Origin: Pelagophyceae sp. CCMP2097
Taxonomy: Eukaryota; Sar; Pelagophyceae
Direction of reading: 5' to 3'
DNA: 64,000 nt
Assembly: GCA_026770575.1 (NCBI GenBank)
Contig: MU657197.1
Span: forward strand, 159,027-223,026
The number at the start of each line of letters is the position of its first letter. The first letter of the stretch is position 1. The notes beneath the pieces were generated by a model, which saw nothing but the letters and a program-made list of their open reading frames with translations, made no database searches and was not told the DNA's origin. This document shows positions 46,901-51,659 of this stretch, piece after piece. The translations under genes and the position numbers were made by a program.

Positions 46901-48867
46901 CCGCATCTCAAGGACCCGAGCAAGCTGCCACGCGCGCTTGCTATCGAGCTGCCACGCACGGCCCCTTGCAATCTCCGGTCCGGGCAGACCCCGCGCAGGG
47001 TTCGTTACATTGCCACTTTCCCAAAAGTCCAAAACCAAAAGCACAAAAGCACAAGCACAAATCCCAGATCCACAACCAAACATGTCAAAATCGCACCAAG
47101 GCAGCTCTTTAAAGATTTAATAAAATCCTAAAAGTCGTCTGGTGCGATTCGTGTCCCCCAATTTTGGAAATAGATTTGATAAAATCCTAAATATCCGCCT
47201 TGCTGGGTCTTTCGGGAATGACGCGGGATGCACATCGGGGCCTCTGAAACGGGACCCAAGTATCAAAGGGGCCTCGTCTAGAAGAACGTCGCCTGAGGGA
47301 GTCAAAGCCACAGGGCCCAAAGTCTTGGGTTTGCCACAAGGACCTCGCCGCAGGGACCTTGACCGTGTTACGGGGGCCTTGCCACAGGGACCCAAGTCGC
47401 AGCGACCTCGCCGCACCTCACCACAGGGACCCAAGTCGCGGGGACGTATTCGCAGGGACGTTGCGAGGGGCAACTCGATACGGGAAACGCGCCCAAGGGG
47501 ACCATGCCATGGGACAATGCCGCAGGCACCTTGGCATAGGGTCCTTTGTCACAGGGACATTGGCACGGGCTCTTTTGCGACGAGGGACCTTGGCAGAGGG
47601 GCCTCGTCTGAGAGCTCTTTAAAGTGAGGAAGCTCTTCAAAGTGAGAGGAAGCTCTTCAAAGTGAGAGCAAGCTCTTCAAAGTGAGAGCAAGCTCCTCAA
47701 AGTTCCTTGTCAAGGACGCCTCAGGGAGCCCTTTTCAGAGGGACCGTCGTCAGAGGAGGCCCGTCACAGGGACCTCGTGACAGAGACCCCGTCCTTCGGG
47801 ACCGTATACCGGACCTCGTTCCGGGAGACGTGTTTGGGAGAAACTTTGCATAAAATCGGCGTCGCAGGGACCTTCGTCAAGGGCGATACAGGGACCTCTG
47901 ACACCGGGACACGATCCTGATACTCTTGCCAGAGAGACCTTCGTCCCACGTCGCTGGGACCTTTTCACCGCGTCGCTGGGACTTTGTGCAATCGGTGTGT
48001 CGGAAGTGAATCGCGCTCTGTCACCGACTTTGCCACGCGAGGGCGCGGGACGGCGCCGTAGCCGCCGAAGACGTACATGCCGCCGCCGCAAACCGCCGCC
48101 GAGTGCCCACCCCGCGGCTGCGGCAGATTGGGCCAGGCGCCGCAGTTGGAGGCATCTTTGCCGGTTTCGAGGCCGCCGGGCGGGTGCGGCTGCTCCCAGG
48201 AGACCGAGACGGTGTTGAAAACCCAAACGTCATTCAGACGAAGGGATGACCTAGAGAAATAGGGATGACCTCGAGAACAAGGCGCACACCGGAATTCGAC
48301 CAAGCACCGGCCGGCCTTGCCGAAAGCCCGCGAAATAAACTCTTCCGGGCCGCTTCGAAAGTGAGGCGGGCCGCGTGCCTTGCGAGGCATCCATCTCCAG
48401 AGGCCGGTCAAAGTTTGGGTTTTCAACGGGTGCTCAAGGCCCTCCCAGACCGCTCCTCTGCCCCAAAGGCCCCGGAGATCGACAAGGCTCCAAGCTCCCG
48501 GATGCTTCCGGACGATGCTTCCGGACGCCGAGAATGCGCGTGTGATACCCACCGAAGACAACTATTCCGCCCTCGTGCAGGCACGCCGTGTGCCTCCAGC
48601 GCGGCAGCGGCGACGCGGAAGCGGGCAGGGCGAGGTGGGACCACTCCATTTCGGCCTTTCCGAATCGTACTACGTGCATCTCGGACAGCGCCGACGCCTG
48701 CACGCGCATCTGACAAACATATTTTCGAGAAGAAACAAGAGAAAAGACGACAAGCGCACCGCTTCGCCGCCATCGGCGAGGCCGCCAAAGAGGAACCCCG
48801 TGTTGCCGACGATGCTTAACGAATGGCCGGAACGCGCCCGAGGGAGGTTGGCGGCGTCGCCGTGCAT
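7209..48867 (-). CDS. Kelch/filamin-bearing axonemal dynein heavy chain, 30 exons
   Basis: This is a microtubule motor heavy chain of the axonemal outer-arm type. Inferred exons, 5' to 3': 48867-48760, 48697-48540, 48250-48057, 46653-46468, 46310-46128, 44122-43986, 42718-42401, 41486-39535, 36551-36108, 35083-34903, 33606-32578, 32514-32377, 31265-31146, 31049-30627, 28295-28141, 27616-26309, 22830-22547, 20912-20368, 20291-20155, 19281-19171, 16157-15312, 14336-14078, 13606-13274, 13225-12657, 12561-12250, 10957-10833, 10732-10149, 8042-7935, 7562-7387, 7299-7209. They add to 11,514 nt with every phase matching and no internal stop, giving 3,837 residues. That is short for the family (usually 4,000-4,600). 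Domains in order: kelch, IPT/TIG, filamin Ig, tail, linker, AAA1-4, stalk, AAA5-6, C-terminal domain. The kelch-Ig N-terminus recalls the Chlamydomonas outer-arm alpha chain. AAA1 is degenerate. The ATG at 48867 follows an AG|GT that could be an acceptor, so an upstream first exon is possible. Confidence 0.93.
8225..10040. repeat. Palindromic repeat family A, full copy, interrupted by a foldback element
   Basis: Two roughly 730-bp arms in inverted orientation, inside dynein intron 27. Shared blocks include CGGACTCGCCGCTTCAGCG, GACGCCACCTAGCGCATTCG, TTATCGCTGAAAAGGCAA and GGCTCTCGGCCCCTGCGGGG. The arm junction near 8880-8930 holds three CCCTAA units. The copy is split at 8957-9466 by another element. 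Related copies lie at 17.32-17.79, 23.36-24.16 and 45.13-45.83 kb. Single-arm copies lie at 0.23-0.86 and 59.11-59.66 kb. Confidence 0.8.
8957..9466. mobile_element. 510-bp foldback element nested in family A, 6-bp target duplication
   Basis: Long inverted arms (about 8970-9110 and 9316-9460) share GAATTCCGTTGACTCGGACT and CCTCCGTCGATGGCAGGGCG. A shorter partial copy lies in the middle (9237-9310). Both ends carry TTCAATGCAGAG in inverted orientation. CCTAGC flanks the element on both sides (8951-8956 and 9467-9472), and the family A sequence continues across when the element is removed. No coding capacity, so it is non-autonomous. Confidence 0.8.
12250..13606 (-). CDS. Dynein exons 23-25: AAA5-AAA6
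   Basis: Exon 23 (13606-13274) has FFLDLVLQGTFARDERTVLS, the counterpart of the v.RGLFe.DKL.f motif. Exon 24 (13225-12657) begins after an intron of only 48 bp with EKWAAYF, then LPGALQDL, LLALRPDR (the LlllR.lRPDR motif), and MVFLRHVHLVPTWLGELE (the WvlLqNcHLa.sWl..LE motif). The usual LSPGaDPt motif is replaced by FVGACEALE. Exon 25 (12561-12250) has SNLRRAW, LFRLCLFHAFVLGRRSFG (the lfgLcfFHAvv.eRrkFGp motif) and VYGGHVCDFWD (the YGGrvtDdwD motif). The exon 24/25 join AG|G restores the family spacing VADQRRYDWRSNL. Residues about 3073-3477. Confidence 0.92.
14078..16157 (-). CDS. Dynein exons 21-22: AAA5
   Basis: Exon 21 (16157 to about 15312) starts with the end of coiled-coil 2 (CKRLVCALG..ESAW). 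It then carries the AAA5 entry FLSFCGPLDSAGRRALLDRW, the RWPLLVDPHSM motif, SVLLVEHAAGALPG, and CIVNCAISEKGLEEELLDV. These are standard AAA5 landmarks (gpf...R, WPLmiDPq, vlLenv.e, vtliNf.vt..GLe.QLL). Exon 22 (14336-14078) has the helical strut with ARRGASLFFLMTKLQRVHPLYVYSL, the family RgslLffvl.dL..id.mYqysL motif. The exon 21 end is uncertain because no GT lies nearby; CTG GC|GCGCGG gives a good in-frame join. Residues about 2704-3072. Confidence 0.88.
17320..17790. repeat. Palindromic repeat family A, copy in intron 20
   Basis: Two short arms around a centre at about 17530. The left arm has CGGACTCGCCGCTGCAGCG and the right arm the inverted AACGGCGAGTCCGAAGACGC. The centre is G-rich on one side and C-rich on the other. 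The copy stops where a CCCCGG element (17786) begins. Confidence 0.75.
17786..17988. mobile_element. MITE-like element with CCCCGG inverted ends
   Basis: Starts ATAGGGGCCCCCGGACGGGG and ends CCCCCGTCCGGGGGGCCCTG in inverted orientation. Inside are four GGGCGCCTCCTCAA units and GGCGGCAGCGGTGTATCGCT. Related copies: 18192-18322, 21947-22045, and a broken one at 8444-8545. Confidence 0.7.
18192..18322. mobile_element. MITE-like element with CCCCGG inverted ends, short copy
   Basis: Ends ATAGGGGCCCCCGGACGGGG and CCCGTCCGGGGGCCCCTGTA are an almost perfect inverted pair. The interior is shorter than in the 17.8-kb copy and shares ACGTGGCGGCAACGGTGTAT. Lies in intron 20. Confidence 0.7.
18396..18453. 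repeat. Hairpin in intron 20
   Basis: GCGAGATCCC and GGGATCTCGC pair as the outer stem, and GACCTGGGG and CCCCAGGTC as the inner stem, separated by an unpaired T-run on one side. Confidence 0.7.
19171..20912 (-). CDS. Dynein exons 18-20: stalk coiled coil and microtubule-binding domain
   Basis: Exon 18 (20912-20368) encodes the first stalk helix: a charged Ala/Glu heptad region from about residue 2440, then ALDTLDKAHLQ and PPGVLAAFSAVAVLL, both standard at the top of the stalk. It then enters the microtubule-binding domain (LLSNVNGFVDDLTGF). Exon 19 (20291-20155) completes that domain with RPYLA..CFNEEVVSKKS and LVAWVVHTVAYYDVW, ending VEPLR. Exon 20 (19281-19171) begins the returning helix. 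All three joins are in frame. The binding domain keeps its core hydrophobic and basic positions, so microtubule attachment may survive although AAA1 is degraded. Confidence 0.92.
19620..19910. repeat. 71-bp tandem repeat, four units, intron 19
   Basis: Units of 71 bp counted from the CTTTCTCAAC landmarks at 19681, 19752, 19823 and 19894. Each unit contains two CGTCTCGATCGGGGCC copies and GTCTCTTCGGGGCCGTT. Confidence 0.9.
21240..21530. repeat. Degenerate AAGGCCCTTTTGAAAA repeat, intron 17
   Basis: About 290 bp of AAAAAGG.CCCTTTTTGAAAA units with a period near 16-20 bp. Similar TTTTCAAAAAGGGCC runs occur at 14560-14690, 16195-16345 and 34300-34460, always inside dynein introns. Confidence 0.8.
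21945..22046. mobile_element. MITE-like element with CCCCGG inverted ends, short copy
   Basis: Ends GTACAGGGCCCCCGTAGGGG and the inverted CCCTCCGGGGCCCTGTAC. Lies in dynein intron 17. Interior unrelated to the 17.8-kb copy apart from a short stretch. Confidence 0.6.
22547..22830 (-). CDS. Dynein exon 17: end of AAA4 before the stalk
   Basis: Residues about 2345-2440. The exon starts at TTAG|GTCGAAC and reads SNARFPSLLKCAQVSCFLAW, which matches the R.FPsLvnc.tidWf..W motif found after the AAA4 VLCmSP stretch. It continues with PVDALERVA, then AYLGMLHVFASTL, the counterpart of the yVTPt.YLeli motif, and ends with KLSRLEHG. That RLE.G leads straight into coiled-coil 1 in exon 18. The intron upstream is the longest in the gene (3,478 bp) and holds a palindromic repeat and a MITE-like element. 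Confidence 0.88.
23360..24160. repeat. Palindromic repeat family A, copy in intron 16
   Basis: The left arm ends GTGGCGTCTTGAATCTCAAA and the right arm starts with the inverted TTTTGAGATGCAAGACGCCA. The right arm continues through TTATTGATCT-type sequence, GGGGCTCTCGGCCCCTGCGG and AGTGCTTAGATCG. An 18-bp direct repeat of GGGTTCGGGTACGTGGGA type lies at about 23738-23775. Confidence 0.75.
25198..25481. mobile_element. 284-bp foldback MITE-like element in intron 16
   Basis: Left end CCACTTGATTGCCCAAAGTC with CAAAACCAAAA; right end TTTTGGTTTTGGACTTTGGG with CAATCAAGTGG. The interior has ATTTGATAAAATCCCAAATA. It is AT-rich against a GC-rich host intron. Related copies are in introns 8 and 3. Confidence 0.8.
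26309..28295 (-). CDS. Dynein exons 15-16: AAA3 and AAA4
   Basis: Exon 15 (28295-28141) has the FDYWLD..tntfePWS segment that precedes AAA3, and VPT. Exon 16 (27616-26309) encodes AAA3, with an intact P-loop GPAGAGKT (residues 1926-1933) and the axonemal-type Walker B FFVDDLNLP (about 1981). It also has DYGEWDD, the arginine-rich INPRLRRHF, and then most of AAA4 with P-loop GGPGCGKKS near residue 2235 and TLLVADSDVADE. Both are well conserved, in contrast to AAA1. The exon 15 donor TC|GTGCCG and exon 16 acceptor CTAG|GCAC restore VSHWLHLL. Exon 16 contains no usable GT near its end; AG|GCACGG is the best donor. Confidence 0.93.
28296..30626. repeat. Dynein intron 14, repeat-derived
   Basis: 2,331 bp with no further exon that I can see. 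It holds dispersed GGACCGTCTCGAGG-type and AACGGCCCC-type repeats and a CCCCCTTCGGGGGCCC hairpin at about 30318-30336. Similar sequence fills introns 8, 9, 10, 12, 16, 19, 20, 21 and 25. Confidence 0.6.
30627..32514 (-). CDS. Dynein exons 12-14: AAA2 body
   Basis: Exon 12 (32514-32377) carries LNPKVHSTAMLYGSLD, the AAA2 NPK..t..qLYG motif. Exon 13 (31265-31146) carries LDGDVDARWIESLHSVMDE, the AAA2 Walker B region, and ends HVKL. Exon 14 (31049-30627) resumes with the standard ATPAAVSRCG-type motif (FATPAAVSRCGVLYV) and continues through SLFEKYV and the VFCCIWAFG helix. The 96-bp intron between exons 13 and 14 happens to be in frame, but removing it restores the family spacing HVKL-VLESRDVRFATP. 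Exon 14 ends before a GC dinucleotide (ACG|GCGCGC), which gives the best join to exon 15. Residues about 1631-1857. Confidence 0.87.
32578..33606 (-). CDS. Dynein exon 11: degenerate AAA1 and start of AAA2
   Basis: Residues 1288-1630. The start is canonical (FLYGFEYVGDAPRLVVTPLTDR) and leads into AAA1. The Walker A loop, normally GPAGTGKTET, reads TFGRSGKAAS: the Gly-Pro is gone, Lys1343 is kept, and the Thr is Ala. Walker B, normally CFDEFNR, reads ILRDFDR, so the Asp-Glu pair is Arg1389-Asp1390. The sensor-1 stretch, normally ITMNPGYAGR, reads FFATLRSSHA and lacks the Asn. The later FRPVAM arginine-finger segment is kept as LCRPVAM. AAA2 follows with an intact P-loop, GAAGSGKS, near residues 1607-1614. 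The changes lie in uninterrupted frame in the middle of a long exon, so they are not splice artefacts. Confidence 0.92.
33717..33843. repeat. 26-bp tandem repeat, five units, intron 10
   Basis: GCCCGTGG landmarks at 33721, 33747, 33773, 33799 and 33825 give an exact 26-bp period; the unit contains GGAACAAAACGGCGACAACG. A separate GGGACCGTTGAAA run follows (33873-33915). It lies about 110 bp upstream of exon 11 in transcript direction. Confidence 0.9.
34903..36551 (-). CDS. Dynein exons 9-10: linker (mechanical element)
   Basis: Exon 9 (36551-36108) continues directly from FPRFYF..LLDML with NPARVQIYKVLPQTAKLEVDD. That corresponds to the NP.xVQ.hl.k.F..i..L.F stretch of dynein linkers. It then carries VGFVSKAGTERVKF, the equivalent of the S.EGE..pf motif. 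Exon 10 (35083-34903) carries LTNLILSDSHRRDVFAKL, the counterpart of the ALI.i.vHaRDV segment, and FFWKAQLKPYL, the counterpart of the F.W..QLRYYW segment before AAA1. Together they span residues about 1079-1287. The linker is the lever that docks on the ring and swings during the power stroke, so keeping it matters when judging whether this is a working motor. Exon 9 ends CC|GTCGCG and exon 10 begins AG|GCAC. Confidence 0.88.
36552..39534. repeat. Dynein intron 8, repeat-derived
   Basis: 2,983 bp. Holds the MITE-like element at 37.03-37.31 kb. A short stretch at about 37913-37945 matches 55138-55170. Several open frames exist on both strands, but none reads as a dynein segment, and the flanking exons join without loss. 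Confidence 0.55.
37031..37313. mobile_element. Foldback MITE-like element in intron 8
   Basis: Ends TTGCCACTTGAT and ATCAAGTGGCAA in inverted orientation. The subterminal CCCAAAGTCCAAAAGCAAAA matches the intron 16 copy, as do the internal CTATTTAGGATTTTATCAAA motif and its inverse. Confidence 0.8.
39535..41486 (-). CDS. Dynein exon 8: filamin-type Ig, tail and first part of linker
   Basis: This is the longest exon (1,952 bp, residues about 429-1079). It first finishes the IPT fold, then encodes a filamin-type Ig repeat (GPGLLHGGLAGEAATF, a Pro-free DANNENR turn, DGSYLVSFSPDAPGKY). A largely helical tail follows, then the start of the linker. The linker is marked by WQTSL, VQRTWTCLEPLFG and the hallmark FPRFYF followed by LLDML near the exon end. 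The tail between the filamin repeat and the linker is only about 450 residues, much shorter than the roughly 1,000 in most axonemal heavy chains. This is the main reason the protein is short. The tail normally binds intermediate and light chains and the partner heavy chain. Confidence 0.92.
42401..42718 (-). CDS. Dynein exon 7: last kelch blade and IPT/TIG domain
   Basis: Residues about 323-428. The exon opens with the closing strands of the propeller (RLVLFGGWGD, LGDTLTLDVSG). It then runs into an IPT/TIG immunoglobulin-like fold, recognisable by PPYAISSVEPNAGPVTG followed by PLSITGVDF and, later, LRCKSPDF. The last strand of the IPT fold is completed by the start of exon 8 (VHVRVALKGDSF), which supports the GAG|GTGGCG donor at 42401 and the CTAG|GTGCAC acceptor. 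The order kelch then IPT then filamin matches the N-terminus described for the Chlamydomonas outer-arm alpha heavy chain. Confidence 0.88.
42740..43500. repeat. Degenerate CTCGAGACGGCC repeat, intron 6
   Basis: About 760 bp made almost wholly of loosely periodic CCCTCGAGACGGCC-type units (period near 12-15 bp), interspersed with CCCCTTTCGACGG. CTCGAG is palindromic. It is followed by two 47-bp direct units containing GAATGCCTTTTGGGTGGGGC (43526-43606). Confidence 0.85.
43986..48867 (-). CDS. Dynein exons 1-6: kelch beta-propeller
   Basis: These six exons (residues about 1-322) encode successive kelch repeats. Each has the usual pattern: a PR..GHS turn, hydrophobic strands, a Gly-Gly pair, then an LND/DL strand and a Trp. 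Visible landmarks are PRARSGHS and FLFGG in exon 1, IVVFGGYH in exon 2, LNDVWVFN and MYVFGGYG in exon 3, DDLHRLDF and VFVFGG in exon 4, FGDLFILD and VFAFGG in exon 5, and GIRVLDV..RW in exon 6. Splice junctions fall inside the blades, and each join restores a standard repeat; for example, exon 6 ending PRCDS joins exon 7 starting VLAYD. Kelch propellers in outer-arm heavy chains are thought to make arm-to-arm or doublet contacts. Donors of exons 2 and 3 read as GC rather than GT. Exon 1 may not be the true first exon. Confidence 0.85.
44640..45120. repeat. Degenerate GACCGTCTCGAG repeat, intron 5
   Basis: Same kind of DNA as 42.74-43.50 kb but in the opposite orientation: GAGGACCGTCTCGAGGACCG units with CCGCCTCGAG variants. 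No exon seen between 44123 and 46127. Confidence 0.8.
45130..45830. repeat. Palindromic repeat family A, copy in intron 5
   Basis: Same organisation as the 23.4-kb copy: CTCAAAACGGCCATTTTTTT, a central G-rich segment, the inverted AATGACCGTTTTGAGG, then the long right arm. The right arm closely matches 23.55-24.09 kb, which suggests recent relatedness of these two copies. Confidence 0.75.
46388..46462. repeat. 30-bp tandem repeat, ~2.5 units, intron 4
   Basis: GGTCGAGGACCATGGGGGAC recurs at 30-bp spacing with small changes. The repeat fills about half of this 157-bp intron. Confidence 0.8.
46654..48056. repeat. Dynein intron 3, repeat-derived
   Basis: 1,403 bp. 47.28-47.60 kb is a loose GCCACAGGGACC repeat, and 47.62-47.71 kb is four units of AAAGTGAGAG.AAGCTCTTC. 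The truncated MITE lies at 47.01-47.21 kb. No exon seen. Confidence 0.65.
47010..47205. mobile_element. Foldback MITE-like element, truncated, in intron 3
   Basis: Left end TTGCCACTTTCCCAAAAGTC, interior CAAGGCAGCTCTTTAAAGAT (identical to the 25.2-kb copy) and GATTTGATAAAATCCTAAAT. The right end is missing, so this copy is probably dead. Confidence 0.7.
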
Positions 48868-49429
48868 GGCACCTGTTTGAGTTTAGTCGCAACTGATCGA
48901 GTGGCGTCGCAAGCCAAAGTCGCCACAAGCCAAGAGTCGATGCCGGTCGGCATCGGCGTCAGGGGAGGACCTCCTCCGAGACGCCCGCGACGCGCAAAAG
49001 CAACCCAACGACGCGCTTGGACCGCCTCCGAGACACACCGCACCCCCGCGACGTCTGTCCATCCTCGGTATTGCCGCTCTGGCGCTCGAGCGGGCTCCTC
49101 TGCGCATACACTTACGCATCTTGGGCTTCTCCCAGACGAGCTTGGCTGCGGAGCGCTCCATTGCCTCATCCGACCGTCTCATGCAGATTCGATGAGGTGC
49201 CTCACGGCAAAGCGAGGCCTCAACGAGACTGCGCACCAATCGGCGCCCGCAAACGCCTAGCCAGCGGTGGCAAAGTCGCACGAAGGCCGCGTCCGCGCGG
49301 AGACTCCAAAAAGAGCTCCCCAACGCTAAGGCACCAAGTCCCCCGGAACCGCACACATATCCGTGACGGACCCGTTTCAGCGAGGGCATAAAATTGGGCT
49401 GGCGGTCCAAAAGATCAGCCGCTTTTGAG

Positions 49430-49700
49430 GGTCCTTGCCGTTTAATCAACGTCAGTTCACGGCAAGGGCCCTTCGGGCCCTTTGAAGGATTGCCAGGGGC
49501 AATTTTGTCTGCCTGTCTGTCTGTCAGTCTACCCGTCGCCGGGTCAATCCGTGAGGTTCTGCCTTTGGGAGGAAAGGGCAGCAACTCGGCCGATCGGCGA
49601 TTGGTGGTTGATGCGATCGCTAAAATCGGGAACAGAGGTCGAGCAGGAACCTCATTGGAATCATCATAGAAGAAGGTCACAGGCACAGGCCGAAAAGACC
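49430..49700 (+). mobile_element. SINE-like element, truncated
   Basis: Shares ACCTCATTGGAATCATCATA, TGGTGGTTGATGCGATCGCT and the GTCTGTCTGTCAG microsatellite with the other copies. It ends before the B-box-like motif. Confidence 0.6.
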
Positions 49701-49746
49701 GCGCATTAACGGACCTAAAATGGGTCAAAGGGGAACGGCATGTGTT

Positions 49747-50118
49747 TTAAAAAGGGTTGTTTGTCGTGTGTGTGTATGCGAAGTCGCTCCATCCTGGCAC
49801 GGTGATGCGCTTGCGCAAGAGTATACAGGACACCGGGCCTTCTGCCAGGTGCCCCGCGGCCCCTGGTGATCCCGCTAGCACAAAATCCAGCACAAAAGCC
49901 GGTCGTGGTGCTCGTAGAGCGACTCGACAGCGCGCTCGGCGCCTTGGTCGCCCATGGCACCACCTCCGAACTCTGAAGAGTCGGAGCTCAAACTTCCCCA
50001 CGCGATCGGGCCCAAGGGTCTCCACGGTTACCCTGGGCAAGGCGTCCTTTTTCGCGTTCCTACACAAGTGCCAACTATCCATGTAGAGCAACTCGGCGTG
50101 TGGGAATCCAAACGGCAC
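49747..50118 (-). CDS. Unidentified ORF, possible gene fragment
   Basis: A 123-codon minus-strand frame whose first half looks protein-like (ELLYMDSWHLCRNAKKDALP, VTVETLGPDRVGKFELRLFR). A second frame at 50220-50423 also has coding character (FVVRAKKNGSVGSGPIDIDV). No family is recognised. The surroundings are repeats, so a decayed transposon or gene is as likely as a real exon. Confidence 0.25.
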   Translation of the reverse strand: MPFGFPHAELLYMDSWHLCRNAKKDALPRVTVETLGPDRVGKFELRLFRVRRWCHGRPRRRARCRVALRAPRPAFVLDFVLAGSPGAAGHLAEGPVSCILLRKRITVPGWSDFAYTHTTNNPF

Positions 50119-50599
50119 CGACCTCGAAAAAAGTACGCCCTGCCCAGGGTATCCGCGAGGGCCCCGGTTTGGCGCAGGTCCACGAAGCCAGAACCTAGAA
50201 ATCCAACCGTCCGACGACGCTATCTGAGCCCTACTTGGACGGCGACAGCCACGTCAATATCTATCGGGCCACTTCCCACACTCCCGTTTTTTTTCGCACG
50301 CACCACGAAGAGCCCCGCGTCTGACGATTCCCAACAGGCGCGCCGCCATGAAACGCGGTGCTTCGCCTCCCGGAGTCGCTCAGGCTCGAAAGACCGCGCA
50401 ACAAGGAGGGGATGCGCGCCCAATGTTTTTGATAGCCGTTCCGAGAAGGCTTGGATCCGTTCTCCCTCTGTGGTGGACTTAAGGCCCCATTTTAGACTTG
50501 ATAAATTCCAAAAAGATGGCTTATTGGCAATTCCAAGTCCAAAAGAGACAAGTTTCCGGAAGTTTGAGATAAGTCGAACTTTGGTGGCCAGTACCTCAG

Positions 50600-50870
50600 C
50601 TCTCCGGGGGTGCCCGTTGTCACGGGCGACGGATATGGAGAGCCCTTAACCTCCCCTTTCGAACGCTCCAGTCTGTGACTATGAAGCTGCTTGCGGAGCT
50701 GAGCTACAGGTTGCCAAAGTTCGATAAAAGGTCAACTTTGAGACCACATAACTTTGACTACAAGGGTGCCCGTTGTCACGGGCGACGGATCGAGGTAGAG
50801 CCCAGCCTCCTCTCGCGATCCCCGAAGTCCGTAACAACGGGCACCCTTACAGTCAAAAGATATCATGCTC
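50600..50870. repeat. Direct and inverted GGGTGCCCGTTGT repeats
   Basis: GGGTGCCCGTTGTCACGGGC occurs at about 50611 and 50764. The inverted ACAACGGGCACCC lies at 50836-50848, so the second pair can form a hairpin of about 85 bp. No gene seen in 50.5-52.9 kb. Confidence 0.65.
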
Positions 50871-51389
50871 CAAAGTCATACTTTTTTCGCGCAACCCCTC
50901 TTAACGATCCCCTCTCTCGCAAACCGGAGGACACCGGTCCGTCCGTGCAGTTTAAAGGCCCTAAGGAGCAGTTCGAGGCGTTGCGGCGGCCTGTGATGCT
51001 CGGCGTTGGCTGGGTTAGATCGGGGAAGGACGTGGCTTCAATCCAGCGCGCTGTGCGCGCCGGGAACGCTCGTAGCCACCGAGGCTGCCCTCGAGGAGAG
51101 GACTAGATTTAGCCCCCGTCGGCTCCTCGTTAAGACCCTGCCTTCTAAAAGGAGCCGCATGCCCAGAGCAGCTCACGGGACACTCATGACACCCCCTAAG
51201 GCGACTCACGCCAGCCAAAACCCGCCTGGCTGGCCGGGAACCGGTCATTATGAGGCCTCATAAGGTCAATTTTTCGTCACGGACGGACCGGTGTCCTCAA
51301 TTTTACGAGAGGGGGGATCGAAAAGCTCATCGCGCACAACAGGGCATTTTTAGCGAAATATTCACTGCGCTTCGCTTATTGCGCAACCC

Positions 51390-51605
51390 AGGGCTCTATT
51401 TTCGGCCTGTGAGGTTCGAATCTGGTCGGCCGCAAAATTCAGCGATTAGTTTAAATAATTTTAATTATTTAGGAATTCCTACGTGGGTAATGCAATGGGA
51501 TTTGCCTGTATCCTTCGCTCGAAGTCGGGTCCTCCGTGTGCCTCCGGCGCGCTCTTGTAATAATAAATTATTTGGTCGAATATCTTACCAGAGCCTTATC
51601 GCCGG
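51390..51605 (+). mobile_element. SINE-like element, 3' part only
   Basis: Starts at the B-box-like GAGGTTCGAATCTGGTCGGC and continues with the tail shared by the other copies (TCGAAGTCGGGTCCTCCGTG, CCGGCGCGCTCTTGTAATAA). The A-run is short. Confidence 0.6.
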
Positions 51606-51659
51606 ACATCGTAGGAGGCCCAGCTTGAGGGAGGTCTTGCGACGGCCACATGGGGGGAT

